Source: JBBIMP01 sp037444305
Lineage (GTDB): Bacteria; Acidobacteriota; UBA6911
Assembly (NCBI GenBank): GCA_037444305.1
Contig: JBBIMP010000012.1
Coordinates: 1-64,000, forward strand
Length of the DNA: 64,000 bases
Reading direction: 5' to 3'
Shown here: positions 45,718 through 54,124 of the stretch, piece after piece
Layout of the letters: each line of letters opens with the position of its first letter
How positions within the stretch are numbered: the stretch's first letter is position 1
The notes under the pieces: generated by a model
Databases searched by the model: none
What the model was told of the DNA's origin: nothing
What the model saw: only the letters and a program-made list of their open reading frames with translations
Program-made: the position numbers and the translations under genes

Positions 45718-45746
45718 TCGGCCATATCCCTCGTTCATGAGTCCGA

Positions 45747-45776
45747 CCGAGCGGGCGGCTATCGCCGCCCGCTCGG
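45747..45776 (+). terminator. Strong hairpin ending the sigma-54 operon
   Basis: A perfect 13-bp stem (CCGAGCGGGCGGC / GCCGCCCGCTCGG) with a TATC loop begins 30 bases after the last stop codon. No U-run follows, so it may act as an RNA-stabilising or Rho-assisted end rather than a classic intrinsic terminator. Confidence 0.6.
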
Positions 45777-46040
45777 AGCACCGGGCCTCGCGTCGGCTCG
45801 CAATCAACCCCCGCAGGCAATAGAAGAACCTCCAGAGAAAAAAGCCCCACCGAAGGCGCCATCAACAAGGGATCGTCTCATCTGTTAATGTAAAGTATTA
45901 GATATCGCATGTAATATATCTTAAAACCAATATTAATGCATTTGAGAAAAAGGCTTGCTGTGCTGCCTCGAATGCCTGGAGCGGCGTCGTGCTTCAAGCT
46001 CTCGGCGGGGTGCAGCAGGCGGGAGATGGATCCAGGAGGA
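45777..46040. other. AT-rich intergenic region
   Basis: Between the hairpin and the convergent Smr gene. The stretch around 45885-45945 is unusually AT-rich for this genome (TAATGTAAAGTATTAGATAT and similar). No gene, repeat or promoter with both elements was identified. Confidence 0.45.
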
Positions 46041-46721
46041 TCAGGCAGTGCGGCGCCGGAGCAGGACATACAGCGCTCCGACACCGCCGTCGGCCGGCTG
46101 GGCGGAGGCAAATGCCAAGACGAGGCGGGACATCCGGCGAGTGGACAGCCAATCCTGCAGCTGGTGCTTGAGGACGGGCTGCGCATCCGGTGAATTTATC
46201 CCCCGGCCGTGGATCACCTTGACGCAGCAGGCGCGGTACCGGGCGCTACGGATGATGAATTGCTCGACTTCTGTCCTGGCCGCCATGCTGCTCAGGCCAT
46301 GAAGGTCAAGGACCGCCTGAATCGAATAGAAGCCTGCTCGCAACCGGGGCAAAAAGCGCTTGCCGGCCACGCTTGTCCAGCCCTCTATGTACTCGGGATG
46401 ATCCGGTATCGACATCGATGGATTGCCCCTGGCCGCTTCCTGCATCAGGCGCAAATCCTCCAGGGAAGTATCGGCTGGAATGTAGCCGGCGGATGACGGC
46501 GGCGTTTCCAACGCCACCTGTCGCCAGGAGGATTTTTGGACTCCGGCCATGGCGCGTTCGAATGCCCGCTCGTCGCTTTCCTCGCCCGAAGCCTGCGGCG
46601 CAGCCCCCGTCTCCGGCGATGGCGGTTCGAGGCAAAGTCGTGCCTTGGAAAGCAGCTGGTCGAGGGCGGCAAAGGGCCGGTTGGCCGCCGGATTTGTTCT
46701 TTGCCGACGTTTCTTTTTCAC
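46041..46721 (-). CDS. Smr-domain protein
   Basis: 226 aa from GTG 46721 (AAAGG seven bases upstream). A long open extension upstream lacks protein-like sequence and is excluded. The N-terminal half is basic then low-complexity. The C-terminal 85 residues are an Smr domain: LDLHGLSSMAARTEVEQF, then VKVIHGRGINSPD with the conserved HGRG, and a closing hydrophobic strand. Smr domains, found in MutS2 and stand-alone proteins, cleave or bind branched DNA or act on RNA of collided ribosomes. The substrate here is unknown. Confidence 0.85.
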   Translation of the reverse strand: MKKKRRQRTNPAANRPFAALDQLLSKARLCLEPPSPETGAAPQASGEESDERAFERAMAGVQKSSWRQVALETPPSSAGYIPADTSLEDLRLMQEAARGNPSMSIPDHPEYIEGWTSVAGKRFLPRLRAGFYSIQAVLDLHGLSSMAARTEVEQFIIRSARYRACCVKVIHGRGINSPDAQPVLKHQLQDWLSTRRMSRLVLAFASAQPADGGVGALYVLLRRRTA

Positions 46722-47141
46722 CTGCGGGCCTTTCTTACATTGCAGGGCGGGTTCAGTCGGATCGCAGCCATTATACAGGGTTGGCGCCAGTCGAAAGGTG
46801 GATCCGCCGCCTAAGGGACCCGAACTGCAGGACCTCCCGGCAACAAGAGCATCCGCTCTCCGCCGCTTCTGCCCAAGCCTGCCCCCGCAGCCCCGGGGCT
46901 TTTTCCCTGGGAGGGTGGTGTGGGGTAAAGAACCTAAACTATACATAAGACAGAAGAAAGATATCTTATGGCAGGTGCAGGTCATGCGTGGGAACGGACT
47001 GTTGACGCTGGCGCAGCCTCGAGTGCCAACCTTGACAATCAGGTAAGACTTCGCTACTTTGGCATTCTGATTTTCGATATTCCCGCCCAGGACGCGGGGA
47101 GTGATAGATCCGGCAGATAGTGCCGCACAAAGAGGAGGGAC
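46722..47141. other. Divergent intergenic region
   Basis: About 420 bases between the Smr gene (minus) and the A-type Fe-S carrier gene (plus). It includes the perfect palindrome AAGATATCTT near 46961-46970 in an AT-rich patch that could be an operator. Nothing else was recognised. Confidence 0.4.
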
Positions 47142-47462
47142 ATGCTGACGCTTACAAATGCCGCCGTTGCCAAGGTGAAGGAGATCCTCGCTGAAAGAGG
47201 CGAAGACGCCGGCCTCAGAATCGCCGTGGTCGGTGGCGGGTGCTCCGGATTCCAGTACCAGATGACGCTGGACAAGAATGCGAACGCGGATGACGAGGTA
47301 TTCGAGCAGGACGGCCTCAAGGTCTTCCTGGACGCCAAATCGAAGCTCTATTTGAACCAGACAAGCGTGGACTACGTGGACGGGTTGTCGGGCTCGGGCT
47401 TTAAATTCGACAATCCGAACGCCAGAGGATCCTGCGGGTGCGGGGAGTCGTTCCAGGCCTGA
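47142..47462 (+). CDS. A-type iron-sulfur carrier protein (IscA/ErpA family)
   Basis: 106 aa, the family's usual length. The three cluster-binding cysteines are in GGGCSGFQY and the C-terminal SCGCGESF. It receives [2Fe-2S] or [4Fe-4S] clusters and hands them to apoproteins in the cytoplasm. Its position upstream of nuoB, nuoD, nuoI and other Fe-S proteins is fitting. AGAGGAGGG precedes the ATG. A terminator-like hairpin follows the gene. Confidence 0.92.
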   Translation: MLTLTNAAVAKVKEILAERGEDAGLRIAVVGGGCSGFQYQMTLDKNANADDEVFEQDGLKVFLDAKSKLYLNQTSVDYVDGLSGSGFKFDNPNARGSCGCGESFQA

Positions 47463-47490
47463 GCCGGCAAGCAGGGATATGACAAGCGAG

Positions 47491-47520
47491 AACGCGGGCG
47501 CCTGGTGCCCGCGTTGCTTT
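47491..47520 (+). terminator. Intrinsic-type terminator after the Fe-S carrier gene
   Basis: A 9-bp stem AACGCGGGC / GCCCGCGTT with a 7-base loop, followed by GCTTTA, lies 28 bases after the stop codon. The T-run is short, so it is a moderate terminator. Confidence 0.6.
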
Positions 47521-47561
47521 AGGCATCCGTTCCGATTCCGTGGCGGAGGTGGAGGTCAACA

Positions 47562-47933
47562 GTGGGAACAAGAAAACGGGAGGATCGGCTGAAACTAGCC
47601 GGGATCAGGCTGCAGGCGCGCATCGGCACAAGCATCGAAGAGAGGCGGATTCCTCAACTGTGCATGGCGGACATCATCCTGTGGGGCGACTTCGAGGCCG
47701 CTGCCGCGACGGACTCCCTCGACAAGGCGTTGGACTACGAGGCAATCGTAAAGCTGTCGGAGGCGATGGCAGGAAGGGACGAATACAACCTGGTTGAAAC
47801 GCTGGCCTACAGGATCGGCAGAGGAATCCTGCAGGAGTTTCCGGCCCACCGGGTGGTGGTCCGGCTCCGAAAACAACCCTGCGCGCTGGCAGGCAAGTTG
47901 GACTACGTGCAGATTGAGGTCGAAGAAGCATGA
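47562..47933 (+). CDS. folB: Dihydroneopterin aldolase
   Basis: 123 aa, GTG start with GGAGGTGGAGG upstream. The family pattern is seen: GIRLQARIGTSIEERRIPQ near the N-terminus, the LDYEAIV stretch with the conserved Tyr, FNLVETLA-like YNLVETLAYRIG with the catalytic Glu region, and a closing VRLRKQP…VQIEVEE strand. It makes 6-hydroxymethyl-dihydropterin for folate. Its stop overlaps the MerR gene by four bases. Confidence 0.85.
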   Translation: MGTRKREDRLKLAGIRLQARIGTSIEERRIPQLCMADIILWGDFEAAAATDSLDKALDYEAIVKLSEAMAGRDEYNLVETLAYRIGRGILQEFPAHRVVVRLRKQPCALAGKLDYVQIEVEEA

Positions 47934-48469
47934 GCGGATTGCGGCCATGCGTTTCGGGGACGGTTGGTGGCCACACGATGAGGCGTAGGCGGGATGCGGG
48001 CCGGCATGTTCACATAGGCGGTTTTGCCCGTGAAAACGGGGTGAGCATCCGGACAATACGGTATTACGAAGGACTTGGGCTGATTCAGCCCGAAGGACGC
48101 TCGAGGGGAGGCTTCAGGCTGTATGGGGAGGCCAGCCGGAGGCGGATGCACATGATCAGCACCCTGAAGGAGGCAGGGATTGCACTGACGGAGATCCGCG
48201 ACCTTTTCGATGCCAGGCAATCCTGCCCGGACGGAAGAAAATCCGTCAAAAGATTGCGGGCTGTCCTGATTCAGAAGGCCTGGTTTGTCGAGGAGCGCCT
48301 GGCCGAACTCGGGCGGATGAAATCGGACCTCAATACCACGATTCGATTGCTGCAGGTTTGCGAGGATTGCACCCATGAGGGCCGCTTAGACGTTGAGCGG
48401 TGCTCGGGCTGCTCGCGGATTCCGTGGGAGGAAAAGCTGCCGGATTTATTCCGCGTGCTGATGCAGTAG
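47930..48469 (+). CDS. MerR-family regulator with Cys-rich C-terminus
   Basis: 179 aa from the overlapping ATG at 47930; a second possible start, MRRRRDAG, is at 47978. The winged helix-turn-helix is typical (HIGGFARENGVSIRTIRYYE, LGLIQPEGRSRGGFRLY), followed by the dimerisation helix. The effector region has Cys in QSCPDG and VCEDCTHEG…RCSGC. This could bind a metal ion or an Fe-S cluster as in SoxR-like members, but the spacing does not match a MerR subgroup I can name. It may sense metal or redox state and control the nuoB-nuoD genes 147 bases downstream (inference). Confidence 0.88.
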   Translation: MSGLRPCVSGTVGGHTMRRRRDAGRHVHIGGFARENGVSIRTIRYYEGLGLIQPEGRSRGGFRLYGEASRRRMHMISTLKEAGIALTEIRDLFDARQSCPDGRKSVKRLRAVLIQKAWFVEERLAELGRMKSDLNTTIRLLQVCEDCTHEGRLDVERCSGCSRIPWEEKLPDLFRVLMQ

Positions 48470-48615
48470 GGCACGGTTTTCCGCCCGGGAGGAACCGCAG
48501 CTCCGGCAGGGGAGCGGCAATTGTCATCAGCCAAGGATTGCTGAGCAGATTGAGGTTCACTATACTGTCGGCTGCCGCCGAGTTGAACCGGCTTGCGGGT
48601 GCGTGAGGCCAGGAT

Positions 48616-49107
48616 ATGAAGCAGAGGGCTGATATGACAAGGGCAGAAGGCGAGGGACCGGGCTTTTTCACCTCGAAGCTCGAGAAGGCGGTCGGCTGGG
48701 CCAGGAAATATTCCATATTCCAGTATCCCTTCGTGACTGCATGCTGCGGCATGGAATACATGTCGGTAGCTTCCGGGCATTACGACATGGACAGGTTTGG
48801 CGCCGGCCTGCCGAGGTTTTCTCCCCGGCAGGCTGACGTGCTGTTTGTGGTGGGCACCATCAGCCATAAGATCGCTCCCATCCTGAGACATGTCTACGAC
48901 CAGATGTGCGAGCCCAAGTGGGTCGTCGCTTTCGGCGTCTGCACCTGCACGGGCGGATTTTACGACAACTACGCAACGGTTCAGGGCATCGATACCATAG
49001 TTCCGGTCGACATCTATATTCCGGGCTGCCCTCCGAGGCCGGAGGCCGTGCTCGACGGCCTGATGAAACTCCAGGAGAAGATCGAAAAGCAGAAGCAGTT
49101 CTACTAG
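48616..49107 (+). CDS. nuoB: NADH-quinone oxidoreductase subunit B
   Basis: 163 aa. The N2 [4Fe-4S] ligands are in TACCGMEYM (adjacent cysteines), GVCTCTGG and PGCPPRPEA, and the order fits NuoB. It carries the terminal cluster that reduces quinone in complex I. No nuoA precedes it. A second possible ATG is at 48634. The next gene, nuoD, starts 8 bases later, with no nuoC between. Confidence 0.9.
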   Translation: MKQRADMTRAEGEGPGFFTSKLEKAVGWARKYSIFQYPFVTACCGMEYMSVASGHYDMDRFGAGLPRFSPRQADVLFVVGTISHKIAPILRHVYDQMCEPKWVVAFGVCTCTGGFYDNYATVQGIDTIVPVDIYIPGCPPRPEAVLDGLMKLQEKIEKQKQFY

Positions 49108-49115
49108 AGGTGGAA

Positions 49116-50447
49116 ATGGAGACGACCACCGAGACTAGGAAAATGCTCTTGAATATGGGGCCGTCGCACCCTGCAATGCACGGCGTCATACGGCTCATCA
49201 CGGAGCTGGAGGGGGAGACGGTTGTAAAGGTCGAAGCGGAAATAGGTTACCTTCACCGGGCCTTCGAAAAGAGTTGCGAAAACGGCAGCTGGACACAGGC
49301 CATGCCCTACACGGACCGGCTCAACTACGTGTCGCCGCTCATCAATAATTTTGCTTACTGCGGGGCGGTGGAAAAGCTTCTGGGAATCGAAATCACAGAG
49401 CGGTGCAGCTATATCCGGGTGGTCATGAGTGAGATATCGCGCATTACCGACCACCTCACCTGCATTGCGGCTTCCGCCATGGAACTCGGGGCAATGACCG
49501 CGTTCCTGTATTTCATGAAGGCCAGGGAATACCTTTATGAGATTGTCGAGGAGGTTACCGGCACCCGGCTGACTGTGTCCTACGGCAGGATCGGAGGGAT
49601 CAAAGCTGACCTTCCCGAGGGCTTAGGGGAGAAGATAGAGGCGGCGCTTCAAAAGACGGAGGATGAGATCAATGAAGTGGATAAGCTGCTGACGCGGAAT
49701 CGTATCTTCTTCGACCGGACGCGCGATGTGGGTGTCCTGACGCGGGAAGATGCCTTGAACTACGCGATCACCGGGCCGCTCGCGCGAGCCGCCGGGATCA
49801 ATTACGACGTCAGGAAGGCATTTCCCTACCTGGTCTATGACCGCATGGATTTCGAGGTTCCACTGGGCGAGAGGGGGGACAATTACGACCGTTATCTGGT
49901 CCGGATGGAAGAAATGCGGCAGAGCATCCGCATCATCCGTCAGGCGATGCGCGAAATGCCCGGAGGGGCGATCAACATCGATGCCCGTGGCTACGTAATG
50001 GATTCCGCCACTGTGGTCGACCGGGCAAAGGTGGGGCAGACAGCGGGATTCATCGACATTATCGCCACGGTGGATCCAACGCTGGACGGTACCCAGAGGC
50101 CGTTTCTCGATCGCGTGATGCCGGACAATAAGAGAGTGGCTCTTCCCAGTAAGGAGGATACCTACGGTAACATCGAAGGATTGATGAACCACTTCAAGCT
50201 GATAATGGACTACCATGGCCTCCGGCCGCCGGCAGGGGATGCCTATTTTGCGGCTGAGGGGGCGAACGGCGAACTGGGTTTCTACGTCGTCAGCGACGGG
50301 AGGGACAGGCCCTACCGTGTACGTGTCAGACCCCCCTGCTTTTTCAACATGGCCGGCCTTCATCGGATGCTCGAAGGTTATATGGTGGCGGACATCATCG
50401 CTACTTTCGGCTCCATTAACATGATTGCCGGAGAACTGGACCGCTGA
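49116..50447 (+). CDS. nuoD: NADH-quinone oxidoreductase subunit D
   Basis: 443 aa, start at 49116 behind AGAGGTGG. It opens with MLLNMGPSHPAMHGV, followed by GYLHRAFEK, the long helical core and the closing IATFGSINMIAGELDR, all as in NuoD (49-kDa subunit). The Ni-binding CxxC pairs of [NiFe] hydrogenase large subunits are absent, so this is a quinone-module subunit, not a hydrogenase. Fused NuoCD is ruled out because there is no NuoC domain. It follows nuoB directly. Confidence 0.93.
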   Translation: METTTETRKMLLNMGPSHPAMHGVIRLITELEGETVVKVEAEIGYLHRAFEKSCENGSWTQAMPYTDRLNYVSPLINNFAYCGAVEKLLGIEITERCSYIRVVMSEISRITDHLTCIAASAMELGAMTAFLYFMKAREYLYEIVEEVTGTRLTVSYGRIGGIKADLPEGLGEKIEAALQKTEDEINEVDKLLTRNRIFFDRTRDVGVLTREDALNYAITGPLARAAGINYDVRKAFPYLVYDRMDFEVPLGERGDNYDRYLVRMEEMRQSIRIIRQAMREMPGGAINIDARGYVMDSATVVDRAKVGQTAGFIDIIATVDPTLDGTQRPFLDRVMPDNKRVALPSKEDTYGNIEGLMNHFKLIMDYHGLRPPAGDAYFAAEGANGELGFYVVSDGRDRPYRVRVRPPCFFNMAGLHRMLEGYMVADIIATFGSINMIAGELDR

Positions 50448-50465
50448 TCGGGCCGGTGCTGTCGC

Positions 50466-51494
50466 ATGGCATTCTTCGGACCGCGGTTGCGCAATCGTCT
50501 GGGCTTGTTGGGGAGCTACGTCTTTCGCAAGTCCAGAGTGCCCGGCGGGCCGCTCTCCCTTGCCATTGAGAGCACGGCGAAATGCAACCTCTTCTGTCCC
50601 ATGTGTCCCCGGGAAACCCTGTATTTCCCGCCCCGTGACATGGACTTGCCCCTTTTCCGAAAGATCATAGATGAAGGAAAAGACTGGCTGGAGTTCGCGG
50701 TCCCCTACGGCGTCGGCGAACCCCTTTTGAACTCCCATATCTATGAAATGATCGCTTACTGCCGGCAACAGGGCGTCCCCACCGGGATCTCCACAAATGC
50801 CACGACACTCACGCGGGAGGCGAGCCGAAAACTGATTGAAGCGGGACTCGATTACATCATTTTCGCCTTTGACGGCGCCACGCGCGAAACCTTTGAACAG
50901 TACCGGAAAGGCGCAGACTTTGAGCAGGTGCGAAACAATATCCTTGGCTTTCTCGAGGTGAAGAAGGCGCTGCGATCCCGTATCTTCTGCATCGTGCAGG
51001 TCGTGCGACTGAAGGACAACAGGACCGAGATTCCAGAGATCGTCCGGATGTGGAGGATAGCGGGCATCAATGAGGTGCGGGTGAAGAAGGACGAGGTCCA
51101 CAACGAAGGCAGCTCCATTCCCGGGGACAATGGGAACCGGCCGGCCTTAAAGAGCCCCTGTCATTTGCTGTGGCGAGGGCCGATGTATGTTCACTATGAC
51201 GGAACCGTATTTCCCTGCTGCTATATCTATCCCTCAGAGCCGGTAGGGAATTTTCAAAAGAGCAGCTTGAGGAAAATCTGGAACTCCGAAGGGATGGTCC
51301 GTCTGCGCGAGGCTCACATCAGGGGAGACCTGAGCGATTACGAGGCTTGCCAGAACTGCCCTGCTGCAAGGCCTAAGCTTCCGGTTACGCTGGGCAGCTT
51401 TCTCATCAACACGCACACCGTGCGGAAGGCGATTCCTTTTTTCGAGCGCCTGGCCCAGCTCAGAAACATATCCGTATTCGAGACACTCAAGTGA
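50466..51494 (+). CDS. Radical SAM/SPASM domain protein
   Basis: 342 aa. The cluster motif is C40-x3-C44-x2-C47 (KCNLFCPMC). The TIM-barrel core follows (STNATTL, IIFAFDGATRETFEQYRKG). The C-terminal SPASM-type region has CHLLWRGPMYVHYDGTVFPC and CQNCPAARP for auxiliary Fe-S clusters. Such enzymes modify peptides or cofactors; no precursor peptide or partner is evident. It sits 18 bases after nuoD and its stop overlaps the start of map. Confidence 0.87.
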   Translation: MAFFGPRLRNRLGLLGSYVFRKSRVPGGPLSLAIESTAKCNLFCPMCPRETLYFPPRDMDLPLFRKIIDEGKDWLEFAVPYGVGEPLLNSHIYEMIAYCRQQGVPTGISTNATTLTREASRKLIEAGLDYIIFAFDGATRETFEQYRKGADFEQVRNNILGFLEVKKALRSRIFCIVQVVRLKDNRTEIPEIVRMWRIAGINEVRVKKDEVHNEGSSIPGDNGNRPALKSPCHLLWRGPMYVHYDGTVFPCCYIYPSEPVGNFQKSSLRKIWNSEGMVRLREAHIRGDLSDYEACQNCPAARPKLPVTLGSFLINTHTVRKAIPFFERLAQLRNISVFETLK

Positions 51495-52246
51495 TCACGC
51501 TGAAGTCGAAACGCGAACTGGACCTGATTAGGGGTGCGAGCCGCATAGTGGCCGCGGTGCTGAAGATGCTCAGGGAAAACTGCCTACCTGGTGTCAAGAC
51601 CATTGACCTGGATCGACTTGCCGAGGCGGAGGCCAAGCGTCTCGGGGGAAAGCCGGCTTTCAAGGGGTACCGAGGATTTCCCGGATCCATCTGCGCCTCG
51701 ATCAACGAAGAAGTGGTGCACGGCATACCCTGTGCGCGGAAACTAAAGGAGGGAGACATCCTCGGCATAGATTTCGGCGTTCTTCACAACGGTTATTACG
51801 GGGATGCTGCCATCACCGTGCCGATTGGAGAAATCCCGGAGGCTATCAGTCAACTGCTCAAGGTGGCGGAGGAGAGCCTCTATAAGGGCATTGAGCAAAT
51901 GGTCGCGGGAAACCACCTCGCCGATGTGTCCGGAGCGATTCAAAGGCATGCCGAGGGTCACGGCTTTTCCGTAGTGAGGGAGTTCGGCGGGCACGGCATC
52001 GGCAGAAAGCTGCACGAAGAGCCGATGGTTTTCAATTATGTCACGCAGGGCCGCGGGATCAAGCTGAAACCTGGGTTGGTACTCGCAATCGAGCCGATGG
52101 TCAACCTTGGTACCGATCAGGTCCGCGTTCTGTCCGACGGCTGGACCGTGGTCACGATGGACCACGGGGCATCAGCCCATTTTGAACACACCGTTGCGAT
52201 TACCGATAATGGGCCGGAGATCCTGACGTTTGATGACCGAGGCTGA
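51491..52246 (+). CDS. map: Methionine aminopeptidase, type I
   Basis: 251 aa, GTG start overlapping the previous stop. Metal ligands are visible in the usual order: Asp in GIDFGVLHNGYYGD (two Asp), His in GGHGIGRKLHEEP, Glu in AIEPMV and the final Glu in FEHTVAIT. It removes the initiator methionine from new proteins. Its place next to redox genes rather than ribosomal genes is unusual but has no clear meaning. Confidence 0.94.
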   Translation: MITLKSKRELDLIRGASRIVAAVLKMLRENCLPGVKTIDLDRLAEAEAKRLGGKPAFKGYRGFPGSICASINEEVVHGIPCARKLKEGDILGIDFGVLHNGYYGDAAITVPIGEIPEAISQLLKVAEESLYKGIEQMVAGNHLADVSGAIQRHAEGHGFSVVREFGGHGIGRKLHEEPMVFNYVTQGRGIKLKPGLVLAIEPMVNLGTDQVRVLSDGWTVVTMDHGASAHFEHTVAITDNGPEILTFDDRG

Positions 52247-53035
52247 ATGATCGAACAGATTCTTGGTTACATGCGATGCCCCTCATGCTACGACACGCAT
52301 CTTCGCGCCGGCGAAGGCAGCGTTGGCTGTGGCGGATGCGGACGCATCTACCCATACAGAAACGGCATCCTGGACATGATGCCCGACCAGGGCGCGGAGG
52401 TGATAACCCCTTTTCAACGCATAATGCAGACCCCTGTTGTAGTGGCGGTCTACGAGAGCTTCTGGCGCAGGGCGGGCTATTTCATCGCCAGCTCCCGCCC
52501 ATTCGCCCGCGAGATGGAAACGATCCTTGGTCTCCCGCGGGGCGCTGCGGCGCCGAGGTTGCTGGATCTGGCGTGCGGTACCGGCGTGTTCACACGCCCG
52601 CTGGCGCGTTATGCAGCGTCATTGGTTGTGGGGCTCGACCTGTCCTGGCCGATGTTGCAGCGTGCACGCTTCCTGGCGGAACGCGAGGGCCTGGAAAATA
52701 TCTTTTTGATTCGCGGCACGGCTTTCCGGCTCCCCTTTATAGCAGGCGCGTTTCCGAGCATTAATTGCTGCGGTGCCCTGCATCTGTTCGATCAGCCGCA
52801 GAGGGCGCTGGAGGAAATCGTGAGGGTGCTTCGATTTGACGGATACCTATCGGTGCAGACCACCATACGCCCAAGGAGTTCCGGGGGAATCGCCTTCATC
52901 TTGGAGAAGTTCATCCGGTTCGGGTTTTTTGCCGAAGATCAGCTGCGGGAGATCCTGCGGCTGAACGGATTGAAGGTCCTCGAAAGCGAGCGGAACCGGA
53001 TAAGCTTCACCTTTCTCGCCCGGCCGGCTAACTGA
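52247..53035 (+). CDS. SAM-dependent methyltransferase with zinc-ribbon N-terminus
   Basis: 262 aa. A Trm112-like zinc ribbon opens the protein (YMRCPSCYD, GCGGCGRIYPYRNGILDM). The class I methyltransferase fold follows, with the SAM site LLDLACGTGVFTRPL and the later acidic strand VVGLDLSWPML. This arrangement is common in small-molecule or quinone methyltransferases, and a role in menaquinone or ubiquinone synthesis near nuo genes is only a guess. The ATG directly follows the stop of map. Confidence 0.85.
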   Translation: MIEQILGYMRCPSCYDTHLRAGEGSVGCGGCGRIYPYRNGILDMMPDQGAEVITPFQRIMQTPVVVAVYESFWRRAGYFIASSRPFAREMETILGLPRGAAAPRLLDLACGTGVFTRPLARYAASLVVGLDLSWPMLQRARFLAEREGLENIFLIRGTAFRLPFIAGAFPSINCCGALHLFDQPQRALEEIVRVLRFDGYLSVQTTIRPRSSGGIAFILEKFIRFGFFAEDQLREILRLNGLKVLESERNRISFTFLARPAN

Positions 53036-53086
53036 GGTGGCAACGGATCAGGGATGCAGGGCAGAGCGGGCCGTGCCAGGGAAAAA

Positions 53087-54043
53087 ATGACAGAGCGCCG
53101 CGCAGCCGAAATGAAACAGGGCCGGGAGAGGGAGCTCTTTCATGCCTACTTGCGTCAAAACACGCTCAAAAAAACGCATCAGAAGGACCTCATCCTCGAC
53201 CTGTTCCTTCAGACGGAAGGACACATGAGTGTGGATGACCTCCACGCGCTGGTCCGGAAACGAAATCGCCGTATCGGAGTGGTTACGGTATTTCGCACCC
53301 TGAAATCGCTGCTGGCGTGCGGTATTGCACGGGAAATCAATCTGGGGGATGGGGTCACGCGCTACGAGCACAGCTACCTCCACCCTCACCATCATCACAT
53401 CGTCTGCACAGAATGCGGCAAGACAATTGAGTTCATATCCCCGGAACTCGAACGATTGCAGGATCAGGTGGTGCGGCGCTACCGCTTCCATCCTGCACAG
53501 CACCGCCTGGAGATCTATGGAAAGTGCGAGCGGTGTAGCGAGAGCGAGACACCCAATGCTTCGGCGGCACCCGATTTTTCCGCTGAAGCGGTCTTTGCGC
53601 GCGATGCCCTGCGGATGGCGATTCGCATGGAGCGACAAGGTGTCGAGTTCTGCCGGGAAGCTGCGTCACGGAATGCCGATCCGCAAGGGAACCGCATATT
53701 TGATCGCTGGGCGGCGGAGGTGCGCATCCATCTGGGGGAGCTGCTCAGTGAACTGAGCGAGCTGGAAAAACGGGAGCCCGGAATTGGAGATGCGCCGCAG
53801 TTTCTTCATTTTGACGCGGGCGAACTCGACGGCCTTTTCCCGGACCTCGGCGAATACGAGACGGGGGGGGAGCTCAAACTGGGAGCGAACGAAGCGATCA
53901 AGTTGTCCGCGGCGATGGCGGAACGATCTGCGCGGTTCTTCGAGCAATACGCGCAGAACTTTGGCAACACCCGGGGTAAGGAGGTCTTTATGCAGTTTGC
54001 CAAGGCAGAACTGCGGCACAGCCGTGAGGTCCGGAACAGCTGA
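53087..54043 (+). CDS. Fur-family repressor fused to a ferritin-like domain
   Basis: 318 aa from ATG 53087 (AGGGAAAAA upstream; 53054 is possible). Residues 1-155 are Fur: a winged helix (LILDLFLQTEGHMSVDDLHA, VVTVFRTLKSL), HPHHHHIVC and the zinc pairs C107-x2-C110 and C147-x2-C150. Residues 165-318 are helical with ferritin/rubrerythrin-like ligand pairs: E182, then E211 and H215; E279, then E308-x2-H311. Fur proteins normally end near residue 150. A repressor carrying its own di-iron-type domain could sense iron, peroxide or oxygen directly. The first E-x3-H spacing departs from the usual E-x2-H. Confidence 0.85.
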   Translation: MTERRAAEMKQGRERELFHAYLRQNTLKKTHQKDLILDLFLQTEGHMSVDDLHALVRKRNRRIGVVTVFRTLKSLLACGIAREINLGDGVTRYEHSYLHPHHHHIVCTECGKTIEFISPELERLQDQVVRRYRFHPAQHRLEIYGKCERCSESETPNASAAPDFSAEAVFARDALRMAIRMERQGVEFCREAASRNADPQGNRIFDRWAAEVRIHLGELLSELSELEKREPGIGDAPQFLHFDAGELDGLFPDLGEYETGGELKLGANEAIKLSAAMAERSARFFEQYAQNFGNTRGKEVFMQFAKAELRHSREVRNS

Positions 54044-54124
54044 AGGCAGAACTCGGATTTTAATCTGTGTGCCTCGCCGGCTGTGGCGGCGGCATGGGAG
54101 GTCAGGGGATTGGAGGGCAGTTTC

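Noticed and set aside
49116..50447. Group 4 [NiFe] hydrogenase large subunit
   Set aside because: Both Ni-binding CxxC pairs are absent; the ends match NuoD.
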